A stretch of DNA of 36,927 bases from an uncultured Puniceicoccaceae bacterium (GTDB lineage: Bacteria; Verrucomicrobiota; Verrucomicrobiia; Opitutales; Coraliomargaritaceae), in assembly GCA_913044165.1 (NCBI GenBank), contig CAJWMY010000010.1, forward strand, positions 1 through 36,927. Direction: 5' to 3'. The position numbers were made by a program, and so were the translations under genes. Of the stretch, positions 7,869-19,815 are shown piece after piece; the stretch's first letter is position 1; every line of letters starts with the position of its first letter. The notes beneath the pieces were generated by a model. That model ran no database searches. It worked only from the letters and a program-made list of their open reading frames with translations, and had not been told where the DNA came from.

Positions 7869-9515
7869 ATGATTTCTTGGATTCAACATCACCTTATTCG
7901 TCACGGGCGCTGGATATTTATTTCACTGCTCGCTATTATAATCATTGCCTTTGTTTTTACTATTGGCAACACCCCCGGGTTAACTACCAATGATAGTAAT
8001 TATGAAAAACGGGTCGTGTTTGGAGTTGATATAAATAATCCTAATCAAATGGATAAACTTGCTGCTGCCGTCAGCATGAGTAGGTTGCTCCAAACTAAAA
8101 CTGAATTTAATAATAATGACCAATTTCAAAATGCCCTAGCCAATCGTATTGTTCAATTACATTTATTAAAAGCCATTCAAATACCAAGACCTGACTCGGT
8201 AAGCCTACAAACTTACATCACTACAATCCCATATTTTCAAGATGACAACGGGCAGTTTGAAAATGCACGCTACAATAGCTTTCTTTCTTTAATCAAAGAC
8301 GCTGAACAAATGGATGAATCAACTTTCATTGAAGTACTTAGTGATGATTACAGGATCAAAGAACTTGAATCCGTAATTGAGGGGCCTGGATATTACACTG
8401 ACGCTCAGATTCGTATTATAACTGACAAGCAAAATACCCTCTATGAAATCTATAATGTTAAACTAGATTATGAAAGCTATAAGGCGGACGTAGATACTAG
8501 TGAATCCAATCTTAAAGCCTACTTTGATGGTCAGCAGTTCAAATATGAAACAAGTGAAAAATTAAATGTAAGCTACCTACTATTTTCATCTACAGAAGAT
8601 ACACCTAAAATTCCGAAACAAGAAACCTTAGAGTCTTACTATCAAGAAAATAAACAGCAATTCAACAAATCTTTTTTAGCCGAATATCCTGATTCAGAAA
8701 TTAATGACCTAACTTACCAAAAAGTTAAGAATGAGGTTGAAGAAGATTGGATTAATAAAGCTCGACTTCGGTCTTCTGAAGAAAGAGCGAGTGAATTTGT
8801 CTATACCATATATGATAAATCAATTCCTCTCCATTCAGATACCTTTTATAATCTCATAGATAGCTATGGGGTAGAAGAAATCAACTTAGACTCATACTCT
8901 AGAAATGAGGTTTACAATAAGGCCCTACCTGCTAAAATACTAACTTCTGCATTTAACTTAACCCAAGAACGCTATTACTCTGACCCATACGAAATACCTG
9001 ATGGTTTTATTGTTCTTATCTACCAAGAAACAATCCCTTCAGAAATACCAAGTTTTGAAAGTGTTTCAGACCGTGTAGAAGTAGATTACGTAAACGAAGA
9101 AAAACGTAGCCAGTTTAACACCCATGGAGTGAATTTAAAAACTGAACTTGAAGCTATAATAGCTTCAGAAAAAGATTTTCAAAGCGAAGTAGAAGATATG
9201 GGGCTAAACCTCGAACCCTATCCTGAATTTAGCTTTAGTAATCCTCCAGAAAATGCTAATCCTTATGAATTTCAGGCAGTCTACCAATTAAAACCAGGAG
9301 AAATATCAGACCTATTCAACTACGGAGGAATAGGTATTATCACCTACTTAAAGTCCACTTCTGTTTTAGACTATGAAGAAGATCTAGATAATTTAGAGCG
9401 CTTAAAAAAGAATATCAAATCTTATAGTAAAAGTTCTGCTAAAGCAGATTTTTACAATGAATTATTAGCTATTGAGCTAAGTGAAGAAATTAGAGACAAT
9501 ATAGAAGAAGATTAA
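7869..9515 (+). CDS. PpiD/SurA-type membrane-anchored periplasmic foldase
   Basis: 548 residues. The N-terminus is typical of PpiD-like proteins: a short cytoplasmic segment rich in H, R and W, one transmembrane helix at about 15-33 (WIFISLLAIIIIAFVFTIG), then a large soluble periplasmic part rich in helices and acidic residues. Such proteins chaperone outer-membrane and secreted proteins, and some have peptidyl-prolyl isomerase activity. I cannot see a well-conserved parvulin active site, although the region near 440-500 with LKPGEISDLF and GGIGIITYL resembles the end of a parvulin fold. The stop at 9515 almost touches the convergent recN stop at 9517, which leaves no room for a terminator. 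Confidence 0.72.
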   Translation: MISWIQHHLIRHGRWIFISLLAIIIIAFVFTIGNTPGLTTNDSNYEKRVVFGVDINNPNQMDKLAAAVSMSRLLQTKTEFNNNDQFQNALANRIVQLHLLKAIQIPRPDSVSLQTYITTIPYFQDDNGQFENARYNSFLSLIKDAEQMDESTFIEVLSDDYRIKELESVIEGPGYYTDAQIRIITDKQNTLYEIYNVKLDYESYKADVDTSESNLKAYFDGQQFKYETSEKLNVSYLLFSSTEDTPKIPKQETLESYYQENKQQFNKSFLAEYPDSEINDLTYQKVKNEVEEDWINKARLRSSEERASEFVYTIYDKSIPLHSDTFYNLIDSYGVEEINLDSYSRNEVYNKALPAKILTSAFNLTQERYYSDPYEIPDGFIVLIYQETIPSEIPSFESVSDRVEVDYVNEEKRSQFNTHGVNLKTELEAIIASEKDFQSEVEDMGLNLEPYPEFSFSNPPENANPYEFQAVYQLKPGEISDLFNYGGIGIITYLKSTSVLDYEEDLDNLERLKKNIKSYSKSSAKADFYNELLAIELSEEIRDNIEED

Positions 9516-9516
9516 T

Positions 9517-11187
9517 TTAGTCTAAAAGCTCTTTCGCGTGTTCTAAAGCTGATTTTGAGCTTCTATCCCCAAGCATACGCGCAATTTCACCAAGGCGCAT
9601 TTGTTCATTTCCGTGGATAGGTATTATCGAAATTTCGGTATTTGAATCATCTTGTTTCTTATCTACAAGGTAGTGCTGCTTAGCGAGAGATGCTACCTGA
9701 GGTAAATGTGTTACACAAAACACTTGGTGCGAATTGGAAATGCGTGATATTTCTGCACCCACTGTTCGGCCAACTTCCCCCCCTACATTTGCGTCTACTT
9801 CATCAAAAACTAATATCGGAGTATGATCGACATCTGCTAATATCGTTTTTAAAGCAAGCATGACTCGAGCAGTCTCTCCACTGGATGCAATTTTATTAAG
9901 CGGCAAAAGACCCTGCCCCGCATTTGGAGAAAAGAGAAACTGACAGGTTTCTTGACCGAATTCAGAAAACTTATTCTCCGTTAAACTTTTGAGCTCAATT
10001 GAAAATTCGGCTTTTTTAAAGCCTAGTTTAAGAAGCAATTCCGAAACTTGATCAACAAGCACTTTAGAACCAACAAGCCTATTCTTATGTAAAAGTTTTG
10101 CATTTTTGATTAAGGATTGCTCTAATTCCGCACGCTCATTCTCTAACTTTTCTATTGATCCAGAAACATCACCTTGGGTCGACAGCTTTTCTTCCATTGC
10201 TTTTTTCTCGCTTTTGATACGCTCTATACTACCTCCATATTTTCGCTTTAATTCTTGAAGCGTGGACATCTTATTGGTCACAATATCAATTGTCTCTGTA
10301 TCAAAATCATAAGAACTAACCTCTGATTCAAGCTCACGCGTTAAGTCGTCTATTTCTATTTGAAGACTTCGAGCACGCTCCATACGCTGATAATGCGAAT
10401 TATCAAGTGTAGATAAATGATCCAATTTCTGATTAAGAATGTTTAATTGATGCATCAAGCCTGATTCACCCGAAATTAAGCCCAAGCAGCACCTTAGGGT
10501 TGATTGACATTCCTGGGATTGGGAAATTTTTGTATAATCTAAATCTAGTTTCTCCAAAGCGGATTCGCTTAAATCTAGTTCTTGTATTTTATTTAATTCA
10601 TTACTTAAAAAGCGCATATCGTCTGAATCTAATTGTTCTGAAGAATGGATATGTTGAAGCTTCCGCCCAAAATCCTTCCATTTTTGATATGCCAATTGGT
10701 AGGTCTTTAGAATATCTTGGTTTCCAGAAAAAGCATCTAATAAGCTCAATTGATATGATTCCTTAAATAGTTTTTGTGACTCTCCTGGACCATGAAAATC
10801 GATCCAAAATTCACCTAGAGACTTAAGCTGTGAAAGCGTGGCTAATGCACCATTAATTTTGATTTTAGATTGCTTTGATTGGTCTAGGCTTCGCGAGAGA
10901 ATCATCGTTCCTTCCTCACAAGCAGGTAGATCTAATTTGATTAAAAGTGCGTCCACGAATTTAGCCTGGGTATCAGGAAAGAAAAAACTAGCTTCAATAG
11001 ATAGACGAACCGCACCCTCACGTATCAATGATTGATTCGATCGAGTGCCAGACAATAAATTCAAAGCTCCGAGTAAAATACTTTTACCCGCTCCAGTTTC
11101 GCCTGTAACAACTGAGAATCCTTGATCGAAATCTAAAGACAACGATTTAAGTAAAGCCAAATTTTCAATCTTCAAGTACTGAAGCAT
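9517..11187 (-). CDS. recN: DNA repair protein RecN
   Basis: SMC-like ATPase that acts at double-strand breaks in recombinational repair. 556 residues, standard length. Walker A GETGAGKS is at 29-36 (SVVTGETGAGKSILLGAL). The middle is a long heptad-rich coiled coil. The C-terminal half has the ABC signature region (SSGETARVMLALK), Walker B ILVFDEVDANVGG, and the RecN-typical HLPQVASLA. The upstream membrane-protein gene ends six bases before this start, so the two form a minus-strand pair. Confidence 0.97.
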   Translation of the reverse strand: MLQYLKIENLALLKSLSLDFDQGFSVVTGETGAGKSILLGALNLLSGTRSNQSLIREGAVRLSIEASFFFPDTQAKFVDALLIKLDLPACEEGTMILSRSLDQSKQSKIKINGALATLSQLKSLGEFWIDFHGPGESQKLFKESYQLSLLDAFSGNQDILKTYQLAYQKWKDFGRKLQHIHSSEQLDSDDMRFLSNELNKIQELDLSESALEKLDLDYTKISQSQECQSTLRCCLGLISGESGLMHQLNILNQKLDHLSTLDNSHYQRMERARSLQIEIDDLTRELESEVSSYDFDTETIDIVTNKMSTLQELKRKYGGSIERIKSEKKAMEEKLSTQGDVSGSIEKLENERAELEQSLIKNAKLLHKNRLVGSKVLVDQVSELLLKLGFKKAEFSIELKSLTENKFSEFGQETCQFLFSPNAGQGLLPLNKIASSGETARVMLALKTILADVDHTPILVFDEVDANVGGEVGRTVGAEISRISNSHQVFCVTHLPQVASLAKQHYLVDKKQDDSNTEISIIPIHGNEQMRLGEIARMLGDRSSKSALEHAKELLD

Positions 11188-11193
11188 GATTCA

Positions 11194-11727
11194 TTAAGAA
11201 CTTAAAATAAATCTAAAAACCATGAGTAAAGGAAAGAATACAGCGGCAACCGAAATAAAAAATATCACGTAGGTTTTAAGAAAGCCGATTCTTAATACCT
11301 TATTAAGTGCAATTAAAAGAATGGTGAAACCGTAGACTAGCCCAACCAAAAACAGCAAAGGAGCTATTGAAGGTGCCAATGAAATTAAGATATATAGAAT
11401 AATAAAAAGAATAGTCCAAGGCAAAAGCCCAATACCAAGTGCAGATTGGATCTCAACTAAATCAACTTCAGCTCTGAACCATTTACTAAAAACTTTAATT
11501 GCTAAACTAAATAGGTAGAAGATACCCATGCCTATAAGACCTCCCATCAATACCTCCAAAGGCACACTATCGATTCCAAATAAATTATAATTTAAAACAA
11601 AAGGGAAACTCTGGACCATGAAAAACAGATAAGCCACCCGAAGTGCAAAGTTTCTCGTCTTTGTATCAAGTGTTAGTTCCAGAATCAAGTCACCAGGACG
11701 ATAAAATATTTCCAAATACTTAAGCAT
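11194..11727 (-). CDS. Small multi-pass membrane protein, Yip1-like
   Basis: 177 residues with about five hydrophobic helices and a soluble N-terminus (YLEIFYRPGDLILELT). The layout, in which a short amphipathic start is followed by a five-helix bundle, resembles bacterial Yip1-domain proteins, but no diagnostic motif is visible and I would not insist on it. It is read first in the pair with recN, six bases apart. The 241 bases upstream, shared with divergent carB, are AT-rich and contain no obvious operator. Confidence 0.6.
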   Translation of the reverse strand: MLKYLEIFYRPGDLILELTLDTKTRNFALRVAYLFFMVQSFPFVLNYNLFGIDSVPLEVLMGGLIGMGIFYLFSLAIKVFSKWFRAEVDLVEIQSALGIGLLPWTILFIILYILISLAPSIAPLLFLVGLVYGFTILLIALNKVLRIGFLKTYVIFFISVAAVFFPLLMVFRFILSS

Positions 11728-11968
11728 ATTTAAACACTGATAAACGTAATTGATTTTTCAAACATAAAGAATTAATTAATTTTAGAATAAGTTTTGAGGT
11801 TATACACTTGATTACTTTTTCTCTAATTTAAACAGCATGCTAATATTCTTTTTGATAAATATATGATTGATTATCTATATTTCAGTTTATCCTAAATCAA
11901 AATAATTTAAAGAAAATGCGATAATTGCTTGCAGGATAGTTTAAAAATTTCACGATTGCCTTTATTTT

Positions 11969-14900
11969 ATGCCAAAACGTACAGATTTAAAAACAATCTT
12001 AATCATAGGTTCAGGGCCAATAGTAATTGGGCAGGCATGTGAATTTGATTATTCAGGGACTCAAGCATGTAAAGCACTTCGAGAAGAAGGCTATAAAGTG
12101 GTTTTAGTTAATAGTAATCCAGCGACGATTATGACAGATCCTGAGTACGCTGATGTAACATATATTGAGCCTTTAACAGTGGAAGCGTTAGAGAAAATCA
12201 TATTAAAAGAAAAGCCCGATGCATTACTTCCAACTTTAGGGGGCCAGACTGCTCTTAACCTATCAATGGACTTAAATGCAAAAGGTATCCTTGCTAAATA
12301 CAATGTTGAAATGATTGGGGCAAAGCCTGAAGCCATCGAAAAAGGAGAAGCAAGGGAAATCTTCAAGCAAGCAATGGTCAAAATTGGAATGGATGTGGCA
12401 AGATCAGCTACAATCAATAATCTTAAGGATGCACTCGATGCTGCTGATAATTTGATCGGTGAGTTTCCAATCATTATTCGCCCAAGCTTCACACTCGGTG
12501 GTTCTGGCGGAGGCATTGCCTATAACCGTGAAGAATTTGAAAAGATGGTCCAGAACGGCCTTGATATTTCCCCTACTCATGAAGTCTTGATCGAGGAATG
12601 CTTGCTCGGATGGAAAGAATATGAAATGGAAGTTATGCGAGACCACAAAGACCAATGTGTGGTAATTTGCTCAATTGAAAATTTTGACCCAATGGGTGTC
12701 CATACAGGTGACTCAATTACAGTTGCTCCTGCAATGACATTAACCGACAAAGAATACCAATTAATGCGTGATGCATCATTTGCATGCATTCGAGAAGTTG
12801 GTGTTGAAACAGGTGGTTCAAATATTCAATTTTCTGTAAATCCCCAAGATGGACGACTTGTAGTAATTGAAATGAACCCTCGTGTTTCTCGTAGCTCGGC
12901 CCTTGCTTCAAAAGCAACTGGATTCCCTATTGCCAAAATTGCTGCAAAACTTGCCGTTGGTTATAGCTTAGATGAATTACAAAATGATATTACTAGAGAA
13001 ACACCAGCTAGCTTTGAACCCTCTATTGACTACGTTGTAACTAAAATTCCACGCTTCACTTTTGAAAAATTTCCTGGCTCCGATCCGACTTTAACCTCTG
13101 CAATGAAATCTGTAGGTGAAGCCATGGCGATAGGCCGTACATTTAAGGAATCCCTACAAAAGGCTCTTCGTTCTTTAGAAATCTCAGCCAAAGGATTAAT
13201 GGGACCTCCTAAATTCCATAAAAAAATAGAAGACATTCAACGCGTACGACAAGGTATATCTGTTCCCACTCCAGAACGCATATTTTGGTTACGACATGGA
13301 TACCTTAATGGCTTTAGCGTAGAAACCATGTTTGAGCTTTCAAAAATCGACCCTTGGTTCCTACATCAGATACAAGAATTGGTTGAATTAGAAAAAGAGC
13401 TCTCTAACACTAAGCTAGAAAATATTTCTGATTCTTTACTCTTAAAAGCTAAATCAAGTGGTTTTTCTGATTCACTCTTAGCTGACTTACTAGATTCTAG
13501 CCTAGAAAAAGTTACCTCACATAGAAAAGGAAAAGGAATCGATACTCAGTTTCGTCTCGTTGATACTTGTGCTGGAGAATTTGAAGCATACACGCCTTAT
13601 TATTATTCTTCTTATGGATCTGAAAACGAAATTAAAAAATCTGATAAACCAAAAATAATGATCCTTGGAGGTGGACCCAATCGTATTGGCCAAGGCATTG
13701 AATTTGATTATTGTTGCGTCCACGCTTCCTTTGCCCTTAGAGATGCCGGATATGAAACTGTTATGGTAAATTCAAACCCTGAAACAGTCTCAACGGATTA
13801 CGATACCTCAGATAAATTATTTTTTGAGCCCCTCACCTTGGAGGATGTTTTAGAAATATATCAACAGGAAAATTGCTCAGGAGTTATTGTTCAATTTGGT
13901 GGGCAAACACCATTGAATCTTGCCACTGAACTTTCAAAAAATGGAGTAAAAATTATAGGCACATCCCCTGAAATGATTGATGCTGCAGAGGACAGAGATC
14001 AATTCCGTACTATTCTTGAAGAATTAAACTTAAAACAACCAGCAAACCGCATTGCGCATTCTCGAGAAGAGGCTTATTTAGCTGCTGAATCTATTGGTTT
14101 CCCTGTCTTACTTAGACCATCTTTCGTACTAGGTGGTCGGGGAATGTTTATTGTCTATAACCTAGAAGAGATGAGAAACATAATAACTGAAGTATTTGAA
14201 GCTGCCCCCGGGAAACCAGTATTAATTGATAAATTTCTCGAAGACGCTTATGAGTTAGACGTAGATTGCATTTCTGACCAAGAAACTACCGTCATTGGGG
14301 GAATCCTTCAACATGTTGAATTTGCTGGGGTACACTCTGGTGATGCTGCTATGGTAATGCCACCACATACCCTGTCTCCAGATATAATAAAAACTGTTCG
14401 GGTAGCAACTCACGCTCTAGCAAAAGCTTTAAAAGTTATTGGACTCATGAATGTCCAATATGCTATTAAAGATGATGAGTTATTTATTATTGAAGTTAAT
14501 CCTAGGGCTTCTCGAACCGTTCCATTTGTATCTAAAGCAATTGGTCAGTCGTTAGCAAAGCTTGCCGCTAGGGTTATGGCTGGAGAAAAGTTGAAAAACC
14601 TAAAATTTACAGAAGAAATTATCCCCCCTTATTATGCGGTTAAGGAGTCCGTCTTTCCCTTTGCTCGGTTTCCCGGGGCTCCTATCATGCTAAGCCCTGA
14701 AATGCGAAGCACAGGAGAAGTAATGGGTATAGATTCCGATCTTGGGGTAGCATTTGCAAAAACTCAAATGGCAGCATCTCCTCCACTGCCAACAAAAGGT
14801 GATGCTTTTGTCAGCGTAAAAGACTCTGATAAAGAGCGTGCGATTTCGATTGCTAAAAAACTCAGCGCTTTAGGTTTTGGAATTATTGCAACCGCAGGAA

Positions 14901-15196
14901 CTAGTGATCTTTTTAAAGCACATAATATTGAAGTAAAGAGAGTTTGCCGCCTAAGTGAAGGACGGCCAAATGTCATAGATTTGATCAAAAATAATCAAGT
15001 CAGCCTCATCATCAATACACCACAAGGAACAATACCGCGCCAAAACGAGAATCAAATTCGCACAGAAGCAGTAAAACACAAAGTCTGTATTATGACTACA
15101 ATTTCAGCTGCTGATGCCGCAGTTGATGGAATCAAGTCCCTAAGAGAAAAAGGGTTTGAAGTCTGCTCAATTCAAGATTACGGAAAAAAAATCTAA
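11969..15196 (+). CDS. carB: Carbamoyl-phosphate synthase large subunit
   Basis: Makes carbamoyl phosphate from bicarbonate, ammonia (from the CarA glutaminase) and two ATP, feeding PyrB and arginine synthesis. 1075 residues, full length. Two homologous ATP-grasp halves are visible: [20 protein letters not shown] at the start and [20 protein letters not shown] near 570, each followed by GGQTALNL or GGQTPLNL and by E-MNPR/E-VNPR metal-binding segments. An MGS-like C-terminal domain (from about 940) may bind allosteric effectors. carA is not in the window. purU starts 17 bases downstream on the same strand. Confidence 0.98.
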   Translation: MPKRTDLKTILIIGSGPIVIGQACEFDYSGTQACKALREEGYKVVLVNSNPATIMTDPEYADVTYIEPLTVEALEKIILKEKPDALLPTLGGQTALNLSMDLNAKGILAKYNVEMIGAKPEAIEKGEAREIFKQAMVKIGMDVARSATINNLKDALDAADNLIGEFPIIIRPSFTLGGSGGGIAYNREEFEKMVQNGLDISPTHEVLIEECLLGWKEYEMEVMRDHKDQCVVICSIENFDPMGVHTGDSITVAPAMTLTDKEYQLMRDASFACIREVGVETGGSNIQFSVNPQDGRLVVIEMNPRVSRSSALASKATGFPIAKIAAKLAVGYSLDELQNDITRETPASFEPSIDYVVTKIPRFTFEKFPGSDPTLTSAMKSVGEAMAIGRTFKESLQKALRSLEISAKGLMGPPKFHKKIEDIQRVRQGISVPTPERIFWLRHGYLNGFSVETMFELSKIDPWFLHQIQELVELEKELSNTKLENISDSLLLKAKSSGFSDSLLADLLDSSLEKVTSHRKGKGIDTQFRLVDTCAGEFEAYTPYYYSSYGSENEIKKSDKPKIMILGGGPNRIGQGIEFDYCCVHASFALRDAGYETVMVNSNPETVSTDYDTSDKLFFEPLTLEDVLEIYQQENCSGVIVQFGGQTPLNLATELSKNGVKIIGTSPEMIDAAEDRDQFRTILEELNLKQPANRIAHSREEAYLAAESIGFPVLLRPSFVLGGRGMFIVYNLEEMRNIITEVFEAAPGKPVLIDKFLEDAYELDVDCISDQETTVIGGILQHVEFAGVHSGDAAMVMPPHTLSPDIIKTVRVATHALAKALKVIGLMNVQYAIKDDELFIIEVNPRASRTVPFVSKAIGQSLAKLAARVMAGEKLKNLKFTEEIIPPYYAVKESVFPFARFPGAPIMLSPEMRSTGEVMGIDSDLGVAFAKTQMAASPPLPTKGDAFVSVKDSDKERAISIAKKLSALGFGIIATAGTSDLFKAHNIEVKRVCRLSEGRPNVIDLIKNNQVSLIINTPQGTIPRQNENQIRTEAVKHKVCIMTTISAADAAVDGIKSLREKGFEVCSIQDYGKKI

Positions 15197-15213
15197 TAAC
15201 GAATCAACGCTCA

Positions 15214-16077
15214 ATGAAAAAAGAATCAATTATAGCATTATTACATGGGCCTGATCATCCTGGTATTGTATCCCAAGTAGCCTCATGGATATACGATCGA
15301 AATGGGAACATAGACCATGCTGACCAACACAAAGACCCTGAAGCTAATATTTTCTTTCAAAGGGTTGAATGGACCCCATATGATGCATCTGAAAAATCTC
15401 TAGAAAAAGAATCGAATGCTTTTAAAAGTTTTGCCAGAAGTACTCTTGAAATGAGCGCATCGGTTGTCCTAAGTACTAAAAAGCCTAAAGTTGCGCTCTT
15501 TGTATCTAAGATTGACCACTGTTTTCACGATCTTATATTACGATTCAAAGCAAATGAACTTAACGGAACACTTGCATGCATAATATCAAATCATGAAGAT
15601 TTAAAAGATGCTGCTGAAAGTTACGATATTCCCTTTTACTATACTCCTCTCGAAAAGAATAACAAAGCAAATGCAGAAGAAGCACAAAATAAGCTACTAA
15701 AGGAACTCGAAATCGAAGTAGTTGTGCTTGCCCGCTACATGCAAATCTTATCTTCTGAATTCTTAAAGGCCATATCCGTACCTGTGATTAACATCCACCA
15801 TTCTTTTCTTCCAGCATTTGCTGGAGGAAAGCCATATCACCAAGCATATAATCGTGGTGTTAAAATAATTGGAGCTACTGCTCATTATGCCACTGCTGCC
15901 TTAGACGAAGGCCCTATTATATATCAAGATGTGACTCAAATTAATCACCGAAACTCAATTATAGATCTAATTCGAAAAGGGAAAGATTTAGAAAAATCAG
16001 TATTTGCACAGGCCGTAAGATTGCATTTAAATAATAGAATTCTTGTCTATAACAACAAAACAGTAGTATTTGATTAA
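15214..16077 (+). CDS. purU: Formyltetrahydrofolate deformylase
   Basis: Hydrolyses 10-formyl-tetrahydrofolate to formate and tetrahydrofolate, balancing one-carbon pools. 287 residues. An N-terminal ACT domain (LLHGPDHPGIVSQVASWIY) is followed by a formyltransferase-like fold with the active-site histidine in NIHHSFLPAF, then PYHQAYNRGVK and GATAHYAT, and the aspartate segment LDEGPIIYQDV. The FAGGKPYH loop is typical of PurU and separates it from PurN. It lies 17 bases after carB, and a TPR membrane protein follows 17 bases later. Confidence 0.95.
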   Translation: MKKESIIALLHGPDHPGIVSQVASWIYDRNGNIDHADQHKDPEANIFFQRVEWTPYDASEKSLEKESNAFKSFARSTLEMSASVVLSTKKPKVALFVSKIDHCFHDLILRFKANELNGTLACIISNHEDLKDAAESYDIPFYYTPLEKNNKANAEEAQNKLLKELEIEVVVLARYMQILSSEFLKAISVPVINIHHSFLPAFAGGKPYHQAYNRGVKIIGATAHYATAALDEGPIIYQDVTQINHRNSIIDLIRKGKDLEKSVFAQAVRLHLNNRILVYNNKTVVFD

Positions 16078-16094
16078 CCCTTAATATTCATATT

Positions 16095-16763
16095 ATGCAT
16101 AGAGAACCTAAAAATCCAAAAAATCCCCTATTTCCCAAAGATGCCGACCCAAAAAATATTTCTTTAGACCTAGATACTTCTGTTATGTCTGCTGAAGAAA
16201 AAATCTCCAATTATTGGGAGAAAAATCAAAAATCTATTCTGACATCAATTGGAATATGCTTTGTTGCTATTGTTGGATTGCAAGGAACAAAGATTGTTCA
16301 AAATAATGCTGCGCTAAAATTACAAGATGCTTATAAAACTGCTCTTCAAGAAGATTCCTTGAATGACTTTATTAAAACATACCAGGATACTTTAATTGGA
16401 GGATTTTCAGCCCTTAGTTTAGCCAATGATGCTTATAATAATGAAAACTACTCAGACGCGTTAATGTATTTTGAAAGTGCAGCAGATTCACTAGCTTCTA
16501 ACCAAAGTCCGCTATCAAGTAAGGCACAAATTGGAATTGCTTTCTGTCATTACCAACTTGACTTAGATAGAGGAATAAAAGCCCTAGAAAATCTACTTAA
16601 CGATGATTCAATTCTCGATTCCGTAAGAGCAGAAGCCGGATTTACCCTTACTTCCCTCGCTAAGATTCAGGGTAATTTAGAAAAAGCAAAAGCCTATGCT
16701 CAGATTGTATCAAGTTTAGAAAAAGGAGGATCTTGGGCTTCTCGTACCAACCAAATTCTATAA
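16095..16763 (+). CDS. Membrane-anchored TPR protein (YfgM-like)
   Basis: 222 residues. A charged cytoplasmic N-terminus (about 45 residues) is followed by one transmembrane helix at about 48-64 (LTSIGICFVAIVGLQG) and then a helical repeat region: A-L-x-x-x-Y segments such as DALMYFESAADSL, AQIGIAFCHYQLDL and AGFTLTSLAKIQGNLEKAKAYAQ. This architecture is that of YfgM-type ancillary proteins, which work with the Sec translocon and periplasmic chaperones. That role is inferred from architecture only. It lies 17 bases after purU. Confidence 0.65.
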   Translation: MHREPKNPKNPLFPKDADPKNISLDLDTSVMSAEEKISNYWEKNQKSILTSIGICFVAIVGLQGTKIVQNNAALKLQDAYKTALQEDSLNDFIKTYQDTLIGGFSALSLANDAYNNENYSDALMYFESAADSLASNQSPLSSKAQIGIAFCHYQLDLDRGIKALENLLNDDSILDSVRAEAGFTLTSLAKIQGNLEKAKAYAQIVSSLEKGGSWASRTNQIL

Positions 16764-16829
16764 AATAGCCAGCAAGAATTATTTTACAAAAAACTATAAA
16801 CTAAACATCAATTACATCTGAAGGATTGA

Positions 16830-18182
<1,353 letters not shown>

Positions 18183-18207
18183 TTAAGTAATCTTTCATCT
18201 TATAAAC

Positions 18208-18240
18208 AAAAGCCACTCTATTTATAGGGTGGCTTTTTAT
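18208..18240. terminator. Bidirectional terminator between eno and hydrolase
   Basis: A 13-base stem (18208-18220 with 18225-18237, one G-T pair) with a TTTA loop, flanked by A and T runs. It ends eno on the plus strand, and its A-rich left arm gives U-runs for the minus strand. The stop codon of the convergent hydrolase lies inside the right flank. Confidence 0.9.
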
Positions 18241-19013
18241 TTTTTAGGATAAGCTTTAAAGAATTTAACTGAAGATCGAGTATCAGCATATCGCCAACTA
18301 TGCCCCTGATCATGTACCCACCAAATCAAGTCCCCTTTTCTACTTGGGTAATATTGAGCTCCTGTTAGTCCCTTCCATTTTCCAGCTCGTTTTGAATCTC
18401 GGTATTCAATAATCTTCTCAACTAGTTGCTTTTGCTTATAGAATGTTCGTTCTTTTTTGCCAGTGATATGCAGAATAGGTATTCCTGAAAAGCTAACATT
18501 ACAATGATTTTCGCTTCCTATATGACTAGCTATTGCCGGAACCACCGATGCAAATATATTTGGACGCTCTTGAATTAAAATATAAGTAAATGAACCTCCA
18601 TTTGAAGATCCTAAACAATGAACGCGAGTAGTATCGATTAAGTTATGATCAGTAAAGTGGTTGTACATTTCATCAAAAAATACAATATCACGATCAGTGT
18701 AATCTCCTATAGAATATTGCCAACCGGTGTACACTCCCTTTTTATCATAGGGAGTAATCGTATTCAAACCCTGAGGATAAACTACAATAGCCTCAGGCCA
18801 GAATTTGTGAATGGGGCACCTTTCAATAAACTTTTCCGAGCTTCCTCGATGGCCATGCCAAACAAATACCAATGGAGATTTTTGGGAAGTGTATTTTTCG
18901 GGCATATAAACTAAAGCTGTTCTTTCAACTTTATTAACATTCCAGGACATTAGAGTCACTGATCCATCCAATTGGCCAAAAATTAGGGTTAGTAGTAAGA
19001 TAAAAAAAACCAT
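18237..19013 (-). CDS. Secreted alpha/beta hydrolase (LpqC/PHB-depolymerase-like esterase)
   Basis: I place the start at ATG 19013; a TTG two codons upstream is also possible. The first 18 or so residues (MVFFILLLTLIFGQLDG) form a signal peptide. The mature part shows the esterase pattern: LVFVWHGHRGSS, WPEAIVVYPQGL, the nucleophile elbow GSSNGG, a PILHITGKKE segment before the acid residue, and HSWRY near the end for the histidine. This order matches the polyhydroxybutyrate depolymerase/feruloyl esterase group (CE1-like), which cleaves ester links in polymers or plant-type polysaccharides. The actual substrate cannot be read from the sequence. Confidence 0.75.
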   Translation of the reverse strand: MVFFILLLTLIFGQLDGSVTLMSWNVNKVERTALVYMPEKYTSQKSPLVFVWHGHRGSSEKFIERCPIHKFWPEAIVVYPQGLNTITPYDKKGVYTGWQYSIGDYTDRDIVFFDEMYNHFTDHNLIDTTRVHCLGSSNGGSFTYILIQERPNIFASVVPAIASHIGSENHCNVSFSGIPILHITGKKERTFYKQKQLVEKIIEYRDSKRAGKWKGLTGAQYYPSRKGDLIWWVHDQGHSWRYADTRSSVKFFKAYPKK

Positions 19014-19048
19014 ATCCAATATATATTAAAGTACCCTATTTTCTCAAT

Positions 19049-19078
19049 AAAAAACCACTTCCGATGAAAGAAGTGGCT
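19049..19078 (-). terminator. Terminator after rplT
   Basis: Read on the minus strand, CCACTTC and GAAGTGG form a stem with an eight-base loop, followed by six T. It lies about 25 bases after the rplT stop codon. Confidence 0.88.
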
Positions 19079-19104
19079 TCTATTATTTGGGGGTAAATTA
19101 AAAA

Positions 19105-19470
19105 TTAAGCGTTAGCCGAATTCATCTCCTTTGCCTTAGCTATAAGTTGAACAAATGCAACCTCATCATGTATAGCTAATTCTGATAGCTGCTTTCGATC
19201 CATTTCAATTCCAGCTAACTTTAGGCCATGCATAAAACGGCTATAATTAATACCATTTGATCGGCATATTGCATTAATCCGAACGATCCATAACTGACGA
19301 AATTCAGATTTCTTTTTACGGCGGTCACGATAGGCATATTTTCCTGCGCGTTCAACAGCATCTTTTGCATACCGAAAAAGACGGGATTTATTTCCGAAGT
19401 AGCCTTTTGCGCTCTTCAGTATTTTTTTTCGACGCTTAAGTGTCGCTGGTACATTTCTTGTTTTAGGCAT
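19105..19470 (-). CDS. rplT: 50S ribosomal protein L20
   Basis: Binds 23S rRNA early in large-subunit assembly and in many bacteria also represses its own operon. 121 residues, strongly basic N-terminal half ([20 protein letters not shown] region and [16 protein letters not shown]), then the globular [10 protein letters not shown] part. It follows rpmI by 85 bases on the same strand, the usual order. Confidence 0.97.
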   Translation of the reverse strand: MPKTRNVPATLKRRKKILKSAKGYFGNKSRLFRYAKDAVERAGKYAYRDRRKKKSEFRQLWIVRINAICRSNGINYSRFMHGLKLAGIEMDRKQLSELAIHDEVAFVQLIAKAKEMNSANA

Positions 19471-19555
19471 GTTATTTATTCTCTAGTTTGTTGATATTAG
19501 GTCGCCCATTTTCATGTTACCTAAATTATCATGTGTATATTAAAGCATTGATTTT

Positions 19556-19747
19556 TTAAGCAAAGGGTAAGCCTCGAATTAGATTCGCTCTCTGACCATC
19601 AGCTACAAGTTTGCTAGCTCCAGCACGACGACGTTGTTTAACGCTTTTATTTCTTAGCAAATGGCGATGTCCTGGTGTACGACGAAGTAGCTTACCGGTT
19701 CCAGTAACTTTAAAACGCTTGGCGATTGATTTCTTTGTTTTTTGCAT
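19556..19747 (-). CDS. rpmI: 50S ribosomal protein L35
   Basis: 63 residues, very basic, with the family pattern KTKKSIAKRFKVTGTGKL, then RRTPGHRHLLRNKS and RRRAG. It is cotranscribed with rplT. The usual upstream partner infC (translation factor IF-3) is not here; the next gene upstream is a DCC-family protein. No clear Shine-Dalgarno sequence precedes the start. Confidence 0.96.
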   Translation of the reverse strand: MQKTKKSIAKRFKVTGTGKLLRRTPGHRHLLRNKSVKQRRRAGASKLVADGQRANLIRGLPFA

Positions 19748-19767
19748 TGTTTTTTAGAACCGATGAA

Positions 19768-19787
19768 ATTGCCTATCTTAAGGCAAT
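19768..19787 (-). promoter_or_regulatory. Hairpin in the rpmI leader
   Basis: ATTGCCT (19768-19774) and AGGCAAT (19781-19787) form a seven-base stem with a six-base loop, about 20 bases before the rpmI start. There is no T-run in the direction of transcription, so it is not a simple terminator. L20 autoregulation acts on leader structures in other bacteria. Whether this hairpin serves that role is a guess. Confidence 0.35.
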
Positions 19788-19815
19788 TGGTAAAGCATAA
19801 AATATAAAAAAATCT